21,428 bases of DNA from Actinomycetes bacterium (GCA_021844725.1 JAKBSX010000003.1:1-21428), one strand, 5' to 3'; positions 7,182-14,352 are shown, numbered from the stretch's first letter. Notes: a model not told the origin generated them from the sequence alone. Program-made: numbers and translations.

Positions 7182-8024
7182 TCACAAACTCAGCCCTACT
7201 CTTATATGTTCCGGCACCGCCGGATTCTCGGATAGGGTTTTCCTAATATCTGATTCTTCTGAAAACACTAAATTAGTTATAGCTTCCGGTGGGATTTTGG
7301 GGTTCCTCGCCACAGTTTCGCGAATATTACTATCATTATCCGTCGCCAATAGCATCAATGCCTTAGCCGGAGCATTAGGATTTCCCGCCACATTCCGGCG
7401 AATTCGCCAGCCCTTTTCCGTTGCCAATCTATTGAGAATTTCAGCTGAAGCATTCGGATTCTTCGCCACAGCCATGTGAACGCCACTGTTCGCATCTATC
7501 ACCAGTTTTTCTAGCACAGCAGCCGGAGCACTCGGATTCTCTGCTACACTAAAACGAACAATTAAGTCCACGTCCGTAGCCAATTTTTCCAGCACCTCGT
7601 CCGTAGCACTTGAATTCCTCGCCACCGCCTCGCGCACTCGCCAATCTTTATCCGTCGCCAATAGCATCAATGCCTTCGCCGGAGTACTCGGATTTTTCGC
7701 CACTGACTGGCGAATTTTCCAGCCCTTTTCCGTTGCCAATCTATTAAGAGTCTTAGCGGAAGCGTTTGGATTCCCCGCCACCGCCAGGCGAACATGCCAT
7801 CTCTTATCCATCGCCAACCTGCCCAGCGCCTCGGTCGGAGTGCTCGTATTTCCAGCTACTCCCCAACGAACATCCATTTTCTTATCCGTTGCCAGTTTAT
7901 TAAGAACCTCGGCGGAAGTATTCGTATTCCCCGCCATCGCCTCGCGAACATCTAAGCTATCAATCATTTCTTTTGGATTCTCCGCCCCTGCCTTACGTAC
8001 TTTACGGTTCTTGGTTTTTGCCAT
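7182..8024 (-). CDS. LRV repeat protein with internal two-unit duplication
   Basis: 280 residues, with nine full LRV units after a basic N-terminus (MAKTKNRKVRKAGAENPKEM). ATG 8024 has AAAGGA 6 nt upstream, which fixes the start. It carries the second C-terminal cap class: NPKIPPEAITNLVFSEESDI followed by the family-wide LSENPAVPEHIRVGLSL. A two-unit block is repeated (NRLATEKGWKIRQSVAKN with PAKALMLLATDKDWRVREAV, and again NRLATEKGWRIRRNVAGN with PAKALMLLATDNDSNIRETV), encoded by similar DNA at about 7331-7470 and 7651-7790. The gene lies immediately upstream of the LRV gene ending at 6275, probably co-transcribed, the leader of the latter filling the gap. Confidence 0.88.
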   Translation of the reverse strand: MAKTKNRKVRKAGAENPKEMIDSLDVREAMAGNTNTSAEVLNKLATDKKMDVRWGVAGNTSTPTEALGRLAMDKRWHVRLAVAGNPNASAKTLNRLATEKGWKIRQSVAKNPSTPAKALMLLATDKDWRVREAVARNSSATDEVLEKLATDVDLIVRFSVAENPSAPAAVLEKLVIDANSGVHMAVAKNPNASAEILNRLATEKGWRIRRNVAGNPNAPAKALMLLATDNDSNIRETVARNPKIPPEAITNLVFSEESDIRKTLSENPAVPEHIRVGLSL

Positions 8025-8146
8025 TTTCTATCCTTTGTATGTTTTACTATGGCACGGCCTGTACTGTATCTAAAGTTCTATTAACCAACGACGTCGTGAC
8101 AGGGGCGATTGTGGCGGTGCGCTCGGCACTGTGTTGAGTGAGCATA

Positions 8147-8166
8147 TCCAGTAGTCAACTACTGGA
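8147..8166 (-). terminator. hairpin directly after the beta-solenoid gene
   Basis: TCCAGTAG and CTACTGGA form a perfect 8-bp stem with a 4-nt loop, touching the stop codon of the next gene to the right. No U-tract follows on either strand, so it may be a weak terminator or an mRNA 3' protective hairpin rather than a classical terminator. Confidence 0.4.
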
Positions 8167-8766
8167 CTACCGGTAGAGAACCTCGCCACCCGGTTCCACC
8201 GTGATGTCCGCTCCGGTCTGTGCGGTCACCTGGCCACCGTTGCGCACTGTTGCACGTCCGCCTGTCCTAATATACGCATAGCCACCGTCCTCGACATATG
8301 CCTCACCACCAGATTCGACCGTTGCATCGCCATCAGCTTCTACGGTTACGCGTCCGCCTTTACGTACTATTGCAGTTCCGCCAGCCTTGACAACGGCCTC
8401 GCCACCGTCTTGCACGTCACCCCGTCCCCATTCTTCGATTACAGCCATTCCGTCATTGTAAACGTAAGCCTCGCCTCCGGCCTCTACCGTAGCCTCGCCG
8501 TATTCGTACACATACGCACGACCATCACGCATTACGGTAGCCTTGCCACCAGACATGATATAGACCTGTCCGAAGTTGCGGACGGTTGCTATTCCAGCGC
8601 TTTGCACGTTCGCTACGCCGCCTCGATCAACGTGTACCGTTCCGCCGTCGTATGCGCTTGCAGAGCCGTATACTCTGGCTTCTCCACAGTACCTAACAAC
8701 AGCATGCTCGCTGTCTTTAACAACAGCGTGCTCACCTAGGTTCACTATTTCAATCGTATCGACCAT
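8167..8766 (-). CDS. octapeptide-repeat beta-solenoid protein
   Basis: 199 residues from ATG 8766 (MVDTIEIVNL), preceded by AAAGGA at 7 nt; a GTG at 8793 is less likely because it lies before that site. From about residue 20 the protein is a run of eight-residue units of the type GGxAxVxx, for example GGEAVVKA GGTAIVRK, then GGRVTVEA DGDATVES, to the C-terminus (about 22 units). Alternating small/hydrophobic residues with Gly-Gly turns predict a right-handed or flat beta-helix. No signal peptide, anchor or enzymatic domain is visible. The regularity resembles beta-solenoid scaffolds such as bactofilins or AIDA-type passenger repeats, but the period differs and I cannot name a family. An inverted repeat lies just upstream of its ribosome binding site. 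Confidence 0.8.
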   Translation of the reverse strand: MVDTIEIVNLGEHAVVKDSEHAVVRYCGEARVYGSASAYDGGTVHVDRGGVANVQSAGIATVRNFGQVYIMSGGKATVMRDGRAYVYEYGEATVEAGGEAYVYNDGMAVIEEWGRGDVQDGGEAVVKAGGTAIVRKGGRVTVEADGDATVESGGEAYVEDGGYAYIRTGGRATVRNGGQVTAQTGADITVEPGGEVLYR

Positions 8767-8782
8767 TATTGCGTCCTTTCTA

Positions 8783-8800
8783 GTCAACCGCACGGTTGAC
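8783..8800 (-). promoter_or_regulatory. inverted repeat in the leader of the beta-solenoid gene
   Basis: GTCAACCG and CGGTTGAC form a perfect 8-bp inverted repeat around CA, ending 16 nt upstream of ATG 8766 and beside the ribosome binding site. It could be an operator or an RNA hairpin that gates translation. It appears once in the window. Confidence 0.45.
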
Positions 8801-8829
8801 TTATCTTCTTAAGATGAAATACATGCAAA

Positions 8830-8875
8830 CCTGAGAAGCACCAGAAAGCTGTCTTGCACGACAGCGGCGCTCAGG
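8830..8875 (-). terminator. nested hairpin terminator after the 95-residue gene
   Basis: On the minus strand GCTGTC-GTGCAA-GACAGC (8865-8848) is followed by TTTCT, and an outer CCTGAG/CTCAGG pair (8875-8870 with 8835-8830) encloses it, including the TGA stop. This probably ends the pilin-like transcript before the beta-solenoid gene. Confidence 0.45.
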
Positions 8876-9158
8876 CTTGTTTCTTGTTGTTCCGAGATTT
8901 TCTATCCAGCCTTTTAATTTTCGCCGGATCGACGCTGCGCATCATTTCGCGTCCCTTGATACCACCAAACAGGTTAATCCAGGAGCTGCCGTTTCGCTGT
9001 GCTGCACCGATGACACGGTACCGGCCGCGCTGACCGGCAAGCATTACGATCTCGTTTTGCCTTAGGTCAAAGTCGGCCAGATCAATAGGCGTAGGAGCAA
9101 GGTCTTGTTCTTGTTTTAAGGTTTCCGTATTACGCTGGGTTAGTTTGCTCATTGTCAC
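8871..9158 (-). CDS. small basic protein coupled to the pilin-like gene
   Basis: 95 residues from GTG 9158, whose GTGA overlaps the TGA of the upstream pilin-like gene; this 4-nt overlap suggests translational coupling. ATG 9152 is the alternative start. The N-terminal third is polar (KLTQRNTETLKQEQDLAPTP). The core GQRGRYRVIGAAQRNGSSW followed by INLFGG looks like a small SH3-like beta barrel, as in proteins recording 'x-G-R-Y-R-V' sheets in phage and plasmid genes. The C-terminus is strongly basic (KIKRLDRKSRNNKKQA). No signal peptide. Function unknown; the context suggests co-expression with the pilin-like peptide. Confidence 0.65.
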   Translation of the reverse strand: MTMSKLTQRNTETLKQEQDLAPTPIDLADFDLRQNEIVMLAGQRGRYRVIGAAQRNGSSWINLFGGIKGREMMRSVDPAKIKRLDRKSRNNKKQA

Positions 9159-9316
9159 GAACTCAACATATTGTTCAGGGCGATTTCGACGTGATGAAAT
9201 ATCGTATCGACGTAATGACCGATTCCGGCTATAATTAGTCCGGCAATGAGAGCGAAGACTAATAAAATGACCAATTCAACGACCATCAATCCACCTGTAT
9301 TTTTATTCTTTTCCAT
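9155..9316 (-). CDS. Flp/type IV pilin-like 53-residue protein
   Basis: The start ATG 9316 has an excellent ribosome binding site (AAAGGAG, 8 nt upstream). The protein begins MEKNKNTGGLMVVELVILLV, i.e. a short basic leader, Gly-Gly, then a hydrophobic helix with glutamate at +5 after the glycine. This is the hallmark of prepilins processed by prepilin peptidase. The helix continues with FALIAGLIIAGIGHYV, then an amphipathic tail DTIFHHVEIALNNMLSS. The total length and lack of a globular domain fit Flp (Tad) pilins of about 50-60 residues. No secretion ATPase or peptidase gene is in the window, so it would depend on machinery elsewhere. Alternatively it could be a small membrane peptide that resembles a pilin. 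The region 9317-9587 holds the divergent upstream regions of this gene and of the gene at 9588. Confidence 0.65.
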   Translation of the reverse strand: MEKNKNTGGLMVVELVILLVFALIAGLIIAGIGHYVDTIFHHVEIALNNMLSS

Positions 9317-9587
9317 TTAATTATCTCCTTTACTAATTTACATTTATCCATCGGATGAATGGCCGACATTTCTGATATTGTTGCTTTTCAGGGTCAAAAT
9401 CGAGGCCAAATATAGAAGTACCAGTGGTTTGCCGGTTCGCTCAGCGGATAGTACTTCTATACTATCTTTTGATGTTCGTTTCCCTGTCAGGCACTTAAAA
9501 GCCGCCCATTCCCGCACTCGCATACTAGTTATGTTTTCTCTGCATTCGATATAGCTGAGCGGATAAACTATACGTAGGAGCTTTAAT

Positions 9588-11609
9588 ATGATTAAACCCA
9601 AGAATACGACCAGCAACGAATCTAAAGCTGATATTGAGCCGGAAACCATCCAGGTTACCAGTTCCGTAGATAGCAACACCACGCCACTAGTCGAAGACTG
9701 GCATACGCTTTCTCGTACTGCGTCCGAACTCGGCGTTAGTGTCGCATGGCTGGAGAGTTTTTGTGCGAAGCACCGATTAACAATTCGCAAAGCAAAGAAT
9801 CCTCATTACTCATCGGCCTCTCCCATGAAACTTATCGAGATTAATGCCCTAAATAGATGCTTTGCAGCCGAGCCTGAGGCTCTTGCCAACGCACAGAAGC
9901 GCAGCAAACGAGCACGAAAGGCATCTGTCACCGTGGCAATACGCGAGAAGCAAAGAGTCCTTGAGGCGCAGCGGCGTCTGGGCGAAGTGACGCAACTCGT
10001 GGAGTCACTTGGGCCATTGGAGTCTTCGCTGTTTTGGTTCGGTCAGATAACGTATTCCGAGAATCGACGACAATTTATAGTTGGGGCATCTTGGGAGCTA
10101 TTGGGGGAATTCTTGGCTTCAGGCGGAGCGCTTTTTCAGTCCAAGAAAAACGTATTCTGGCAGTTCCCCTTTGGCCTCGAAGTGAGTATGCCTCGGCAGC
10201 TACTTAAAAATTGGCCATGGATACAACTGTTACCACAGGCCGATAATTCATTAGCCAGTGAAAACAGCGAGTCTACGGTGACTATTCGCAAACCATTTGG
10301 AAAAAGGGAAGTCATTAAAACATTCGATGAGTCTATGGTTCATTATCATTTTCTTAAGTCTTTTGCTGACCTGACGAATAGGACAAGCGTTATTCCAACA
10401 CAAGCATATTCGATTCGTTCTGACAAGCAAATAGATAGAGATCTCGGCCAACTGTTTGTATACTCTGGTAATGAGATTTGGGAGCGTTTTCACATAACTA
10501 ACCATGATGCCAAAATCTGGAAACGTCATCAGTTCTCAGCTCAACGGGCATTGGCGTATACCGCCTGTGGTATCGGAGTTGGAGAGGCTAGGAGCTTTGC
10601 TGAGGTCGGTTTGGATATCTTAAAGGGGCCAGATTTGATTGTCAGATGGAGAGATGATCTATATAGATTAAAAGAATGGCAAGCATATGGGTTAGATATC
10701 ATGTCTGCTTCGCTGTGGACAGATGCCGGATTCTCACCGGATGACGGCGCTCAATGGAGCAGACTGGATGTACCGCCGGATAGCGCAGCCATCCTTCGGG
10801 TGCCGGGTGGGTATAATATACAATCTCCACAGTACGCCGAGCTACTCGCTGGCCTAGAGCGGGTGCATGAGTTGGGGAAAAGGAGAAAGGAAGTTAGCGA
10901 CCATGTTCGTGTCTTGTTGTCCAGGAGGCAGACCTTTGATGATGTGAAGTCCATCTTGCTCAATCTACATGCAAACAATTCTCTTGACTGGATACATGTA
11001 AACACGCTGGTATCTGTCCTAAGTCACAATGTGCCCATTTCTGTGGCGTTCGAGTTGCTGCCACAGTTAATAGCAACAAACACCGACGCTGAGAGGAGGC
11101 TGCGTGTTACTACGTACCTGTGGGAGCGTCATCCAGGTATTGACCCCCACTCCCTCATAGACTGGGCGGTTAGCGGTATCAACGAACAAGCGGCCTCGCG
11201 ACTGATTGAACTTGGAATATCCGCTCAACAGGTTCGTCCCGTCAAGTCCTTGTTCCATGGATCATCTAAGAAACTTAATGCCGTATTCGGTCGCATTGCA
11301 AACGGTGAGGCGCTGGACGACATAGCCAAAAGCTACCAGCGGCCAAAGAAGCCGAAGGTATCAAAGAAGCCGAAAGTGTCAAAGAAGCCAAAGAAAGTCG
11401 GGGAAAGCACCAGAGCGAGCAGAAGGACGTGGGCAGACTTTTTCCGCGTCGATGCCCAGCTCATTCCACCTGGCTTCGGACCATTTGATCGCGAGGCAGT
11501 TAAATCGTTCCAGACAGGACGAACCACCGTTCCCGAATACATTCTGAACAGGTGGAACGAAACCAACCAGCTTCCAAGATGGGCGAGAAGCCTAGGCTTA
11601 GGACATTGA
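9588..11609 (+). CDS. unrecognised 673-residue protein, possible DNA-binding N-terminus
   Basis: The start ATG 9588 has GGAG 7 nt upstream. The N-terminal 35 residues are polar and disordered. LSRTASELGVSVAWLESFCA at about 42-61 resembles a helix-turn-helix of the excisionase or MerR kind. A basic coiled region follows at about 105-140 (QKRSKRARKASVTVAIREKQ). The middle (150-560) is a mixed globular region with aromatic-rich segments (WELLGEFLASGGALFQSKKN, RWRDDLYRLKEWQAYGLDIM) that I cannot place. A lysine/proline repeat (PKKPKV SKKPKV SKKPKK) begins near residue 584, likely a linker or nucleic-acid-binding tail. A C-terminal domain follows (TWADFFRVDAQLIPPGFGPF), ending NRWNETNQLPRWARSLGLGH. 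No transmembrane segment. The stop codon lies in a 42-bp repeat found again after the gene at 11843. Function unknown. Confidence 0.75.
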   Translation: MIKPKNTTSNESKADIEPETIQVTSSVDSNTTPLVEDWHTLSRTASELGVSVAWLESFCAKHRLTIRKAKNPHYSSASPMKLIEINALNRCFAAEPEALANAQKRSKRARKASVTVAIREKQRVLEAQRRLGEVTQLVESLGPLESSLFWFGQITYSENRRQFIVGASWELLGEFLASGGALFQSKKNVFWQFPFGLEVSMPRQLLKNWPWIQLLPQADNSLASENSESTVTIRKPFGKREVIKTFDESMVHYHFLKSFADLTNRTSVIPTQAYSIRSDKQIDRDLGQLFVYSGNEIWERFHITNHDAKIWKRHQFSAQRALAYTACGIGVGEARSFAEVGLDILKGPDLIVRWRDDLYRLKEWQAYGLDIMSASLWTDAGFSPDDGAQWSRLDVPPDSAAILRVPGGYNIQSPQYAELLAGLERVHELGKRRKEVSDHVRVLLSRRQTFDDVKSILLNLHANNSLDWIHVNTLVSVLSHNVPISVAFELLPQLIATNTDAERRLRVTTYLWERHPGIDPHSLIDWAVSGINEQAASRLIELGISAQQVRPVKSLFHGSSKKLNAVFGRIANGEALDDIAKSYQRPKKPKVSKKPKVSKKPKKVGESTRASRRTWADFFRVDAQLIPPGFGPFDREAVKSFQTGRTTVPEYILNRWNETNQLPRWARSLGLGH

Positions 11610-11635
11610 CCAACGGCCCTTTTATAATGGCTCTG
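11594..11635 (+). repeat. 42-bp direct repeat, copy 1
   Basis: Matches 12328-12369 at 38 of 42 positions, 734 bp apart. Both copies begin AGGCTTAG, and each supplies the last codons and TGA stop of the gene before it. Confidence 0.85.
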
Positions 11636-11839
11636 CCTCGAACCAAGTCTCGTCGCGGCTTGCGCACGGGAGATTTTGCACGGGCTGTGGTATCAATGGG
11701 CAAACATAAAGGTATTGTGGATGGGATTTCTTGCAAGAACTGCACGGTTTTACAACGAGCAGACGGTTGTGGATATGAGAGAAAGAAGGAAGTGCCTCTC
11801 ATCCCCGCCCTCACGGACGGGGTATCCGAGAAGCGATAA
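11627..11839 (+). pseudogene. IscB C-terminal remnant
   Basis: This 70-codon frame (MALPRTKSRRGLRTGDFARA...) matches the C-terminal barrel of the IscB at the left edge from LPRTKTHHGLRTGDFVRA to the stop. Relative to that gene it lacks about 18 codons after GKHKG, in frame. Everything upstream, including RuvC and HNH, is missing. The right-end hairpin (11803-11822) and terminal motif GAGAAGCGATAACCGATGA (11828-11846) are intact. It is the stub of a decayed IscB element. Expression as a separate short protein is possible, from the ATG at 11627, but no ribosome binding site supports it. Confidence 0.85.
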
Positions 11840-11846
11840 CCGATGA
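11803..11846 (+). mobile_element. IscB-type right end (remnant copy)
   Basis: The hairpin CCCCGCCCTCACGGACGGGG is identical to that of the intact iscB, followed by terminal motif GAGAAGCGATAACCGATGA. The ATG inside the motif is the start codon of the next gene. Confidence 0.75.
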
Positions 11847-12343
11847 GCTATAGCTTGGGACCAAAGGACATTAGCGTGGCTAAGGTATTGATAATAATAA
11901 TTGGATGCATCGGCGCGATGGTACTTGTCATCGGGCTTGGTATGATGATAGTGTACAGCGAAAATAGTTCGCCCCCTGCCGGTTATTTGTCAACTACGTC
12001 TAGGGAAGTGGTTTTCCTGGAGTTCACCACCTCACACGGTTCGCTTAGCGGCAGCGCTCACGTCGTCCACCTCTCGTCGAGCGGAGCGCACGTAGCGGCC
12101 GCAGTTGGCTCTATCAGTGGTATTATTTCCAACAATGCCGTAACGATAGAAGATAGGAACGCAGTGCTTACACCAAGCGGTAGCAATATCAGTGGTGCCA
12201 TACACGGATCTAATCTTGTATTGGAGTTCCCTGGAAACGGCGGACGGTTGAAATCGGTCACGTTCACGCATGCCTCGGTGTCTGGTTACAATACAGCCGT
12301 GGCAAAGTTACAGAAAGAAACAAACAGAGGCTTAGTACATTGA
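11843..12343 (+). CDS. membrane-anchored beta-rich extracytoplasmic protein
   Basis: 166 residues. A transmembrane helix at about 14-37 (VLIIIIGCIGAMVLVIGLGM) is followed by an exported domain. The domain pattern GYLSTTSREVVFLEFTTSHG, SLSGSA, ISGIISNNAVTI, ISGAIHGSNLVLEF and VTFTHASVSGYNTAVAKLQ recalls a lipocalin-like 'GxLSGxxxG...LTLxxP..DG.L..VTFxPASxxdYNxAVA' domain. I remember that domain from actinobacterial and Chloroflexi secreted proteins of unknown function. ATG 11843 lies inside the IscB terminal motif, 4 nt after the remnant's stop, with no clear ribosome binding site. Either the gene is translated by reinitiation or its original start was replaced. Its 3' end (RGLVH stop) is provided by copy 2 of the 42-bp repeat. 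Confidence 0.7.
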   Translation: MSYSLGPKDISVAKVLIIIIGCIGAMVLVIGLGMMIVYSENSSPPAGYLSTTSREVVFLEFTTSHGSLSGSAHVVHLSSSGAHVAAAVGSISGIISNNAVTIEDRNAVLTPSGSNISGAIHGSNLVLEFPGNGGRLKSVTFTHASVSGYNTAVAKLQKETNRGLVH

Positions 12344-12369
12344 CCAACGGCCCTTTGAGAATGGCTCCG
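12328..12369 (+). repeat. 42-bp direct repeat, copy 2
   Basis: See copy 1 at 11594-11635. The core CATTGACCAACGGCCCTTT is exact in both. The pair brackets the IscB remnant and the membrane-anchored gene, suggesting a duplication that accompanied insertion of that block or recombination between copies. Confidence 0.85.
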
Positions 12370-12376
12370 ACAACCA

Positions 12377-13459
12377 ATGCCTATTAGCGACAAACAATTT
12401 CACAAGCAGTTGGCCGGTACCGGCCAACTTAAACGTTGGGTCGAGGTTCTTGATCAGGTTACGACTGATCTTGACCGGATATATCCAAGCTGGATGCAAC
12501 AGATGGACAGATTCCGAAAAGATCGGCGAGAGCTTGGTGATTGGCCGAGGTGGTGTCTTGTTCCGATGGCAGGCACCGCTGCAATCGTTGAAAGACACAA
12601 GGGCGAGGCACTCCTGGGTAACAAAGCATATTTACAGGCTCCTGCCGTCCTGTCGGCGATCTATGCCTGGCAATGGTCTCGAACCATCTGGATCTTCGAT
12701 CCAGACTTGTCAGAAGCACTAGACACCACAGAGAACCTGGACAGTATCCCCTATGAAGCGCTGTACCAGATGCCGGAGTGGTGTATCGCAATGCCAATAG
12801 ACAAGGACACACTCAGTCTCACCTGGCTGGAATGGGATGTGGGTCGTCATGAGGCGGAATTGCGTATCCAACTATTTGTGCATTACGACGATTCCGTCTT
12901 CTCGACCTTTGGGGCTATAGTTCATCTTGGCCAAGGATCTCTAACCGCCGGTATTGAGGCGGCAATAGAGGAATCCAAGAGACAACTTGCTCTAAGTGGC
13001 GGCGACCACAAACAACTCCCCGAACTCTACGATAGCGTTGGACGAGCATGGACTAACGTAGTGCGTACCGTCGTACCGCGCATCGTATATCTGTGCAGCG
13101 ATAAGCCGGATATATCAATGAATGCGGTGGCATCGAACAAGACACCACAAAAGAAGCCAGTCCGTCGTGCCAGACGGCCCGAACGACAGGATGTCGCAAA
13201 GTGGGAGGTCGGTTTTCGGTTCGGTGCCGTTTTTCGCCAGGCGAAAAAGGCACATGCATCTGGAACGAGTACCGGACAACCCGCTCCACAGCGACACGGC
13301 ATCACGCCTCACATGCGCCGAGCACACTGGCATATGTACTGGACGGGACCGAAGACCGGAACACGTGTTCCGGTCGTTCACTGGATGCATCCGATGATTA
13401 TTGGTGGAACACTCGATAAGGTCGTGCCGACAGTGAGGCGTGTCGCAAAGAACGGTTAA
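12377..13459 (+). CDS. AcrVA2-like protein
   Basis: 360 residues. The C-terminus PHMRRAHWHMYWTGPKTG, then PVVHWMHPMIIGG, matches the signature I recall for anti-CRISPR AcrVA2 (RPHIRRGHWHGYWQG ... WQPAVFVN). Further matching blocks in the same order are AIYAWQWSRTIWIFDPDLSE (about 94-113), YQMPEWCIAMPI, VVPRIVYLCSDKPDIS, and KWEVGFRFGAVFRQAKKA. AcrVA2 reduces Cas12a by binding its nascent N-terminus and triggering mRNA loss; homologues also occur in genomes without Cas12a, where their target is unknown. The protein has a basic linker (KTPQKKPVRRARRPERQ at about 254-270). No Cas12a is in the window, but a TnpB, ancestor of Cas12, is. The start ATG 12377 follows the 42-bp repeat with no strong ribosome binding site. 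The family call rests on recalled motifs; its activity here is unknown. Confidence 0.75.
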   Translation: MPISDKQFHKQLAGTGQLKRWVEVLDQVTTDLDRIYPSWMQQMDRFRKDRRELGDWPRWCLVPMAGTAAIVERHKGEALLGNKAYLQAPAVLSAIYAWQWSRTIWIFDPDLSEALDTTENLDSIPYEALYQMPEWCIAMPIDKDTLSLTWLEWDVGRHEAELRIQLFVHYDDSVFSTFGAIVHLGQGSLTAGIEAAIEESKRQLALSGGDHKQLPELYDSVGRAWTNVVRTVVPRIVYLCSDKPDISMNAVASNKTPQKKPVRRARRPERQDVAKWEVGFRFGAVFRQAKKAHASGTSTGQPAPQRHGITPHMRRAHWHMYWTGPKTGTRVPVVHWMHPMIIGGTLDKVVPTVRRVAKNG

Positions 13460-13468
13460 TTTTCACTA

Positions 13469-13505
13469 CGGACTTTCCGATGTCGGACTTTCCGATGTCC
13501 GACAT
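13469..13505 (+). promoter_or_regulatory. 15-bp direct repeat overlapping a 9-bp inverted repeat
   Basis: CGGACTTTCCGATGT occurs twice in tandem (13469-13483, 13484-13498). ATGTCGGAC (13480-13488) and GTCCGACAT (13497-13505) are perfect inverted repeats with an 8-nt loop. Its place between two same-strand genes, 31 nt before the exonuclease start, suggests an operator for the exonuclease or an attenuator/terminator for the AcrVA2-like gene. An AT-rich stretch with TAAAAT at 13524-13529 follows. Confidence 0.55.
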
Positions 13506-13535
13506 ATTGACATACTATCCTGTTAAAATATTTTT

Positions 13536-14279
13536 ATGAGTACAAAAGATAATTTTAACGTACCAATGATAGTATTTGACTTGGAAACAACCGGGATTAA
13601 TCCGTTCACGGATTTACCGGTATCGGCTTCGCTGCTGGATTTTAATCCAGTCACAGGCGAGTTTTGGGATAATACGGAATCATATTTTCTGATAGATCCT
13701 CGCTGTGAAATACCGGATGATGCAATCGCCATTCACGGCATCACGACCGAGATGGCGCAAAGAGACGGTAAGATACTGGAAGTCGCAATAGGCCAAATAT
13801 ACGATACGATTGTTGGCTCCAACAAACCCATTGTGGGCATGAATATTGCTTACGATCTCACCATGGTTGATGCTGCTTCGCAATCATTGCTGGACTGTCG
13901 TCTTCCCGAATGGATAAAAGTAATAGACATATTGGTGCTAGATCGACACTTCGTCCCCTACCGCCGTGGTAGTAGAAAATTGGCTGATTTAGCCCAGGCA
14001 TACGGGGTGGAACAGGAGAATGCTCACAATGCGCAAGGTGATACGACCACAACGGCAAAAGTCCTTTCGTCTATGATCAAGGTCTATCCCGAAATCACTG
14101 ATTTCGATATTTCTGAGCTGGTCGAATCTCAAAAGGAATGGCATTACGATTGGGCCTCGTCGTATTCGGATTGGCGTCAAAAAAATGGAAAGTCTCCTTT
14201 GGCCGAAGAAGACTTTCAATGGCCGATCAGACGTCCACCCGAAGAACGACGCGATGACTCGATTGGTCCGCATCGTTAG
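13536..14279 (+). CDS. DnaQ-family 3'-5' exonuclease
   Basis: 247 residues with the DEDDh exonuclease fold. ExoI motif VFDLETTGI (Asp14, Glu16), IPDDAIAIHGITTEMA at about 63-78, ExoII MNIAYDLTMVD (Asp107) and ExoIII HNAQGDTTTTAKV with His164 and Asp169. All four metal ligands and the general-base histidine are present. The C-terminal extension (QKEWHYDWASSYSDWRQKNG ... WPIRRP) matches the extension I recall in actinobacterial stand-alone epsilon-like exonucleases. Likely acts in DNA repair or proofreading, or in nucleic-acid degradation linked to a mobile element. No Shine-Dalgarno precedes ATG 13536 (TATTTTT), so translation may be leaderless or weak. It is convergent with the gene at 14361. 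Confidence 0.9.
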   Translation: MSTKDNFNVPMIVFDLETTGINPFTDLPVSASLLDFNPVTGEFWDNTESYFLIDPRCEIPDDAIAIHGITTEMAQRDGKILEVAIGQIYDTIVGSNKPIVGMNIAYDLTMVDAASQSLLDCRLPEWIKVIDILVLDRHFVPYRRGSRKLADLAQAYGVEQENAHNAQGDTTTTAKVLSSMIKVYPEITDFDISELVESQKEWHYDWASSYSDWRQKNGKSPLAEEDFQWPIRRPPEERRDDSIGPHR

Positions 14280-14280
14280 G

Positions 14281-14352
14281 CGGTTAATCGAGCTGGAGAA
14301 TACGGGTGATATCTCGTTTTGAGATTAACATTACGTGTCTCTTTTTTTCTTA
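14281..14352 (+). terminator. possible terminator between convergent genes
   Basis: After the exonuclease stop, GTTAATC (14283-14289) can pair with GATTAAC, and a short ATCTC-GTTTT-GAGAT hairpin lies inside. A T-rich run (TCTCTTTTTTTCTT, to about 14352) follows after a 10-nt gap. Weak but correctly placed. Confidence 0.35.

Noticed and set aside
6234..7235. Long plus-strand frame over an LRV gene, and similar ones at 18683-19705 and 19707-20456
   Set aside because: They are antisense images of the repeats; the minus-strand frames have the conserved LRV pattern and ribosome binding sites.
9344..9790. 148-codon minus-strand frame overlapping the start of the 673-residue gene
   Set aside because: No ribosome binding site, cysteine- and serine-rich composition, and overlap with a better-supported gene on the other strand.
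11606..11628. TTGACC and TATAAT in the first 42-bp repeat as a promoter
   Set aside because: Spacing is 11 nt and the second copy lacks TATAAT.
13507..13529. TTGACA followed by TAAAAT as a sigma-70 promoter for the exonuclease
   Set aside because: The spacer is only 11 nt; TTGACA may be chance, and no other -35 is convincing.
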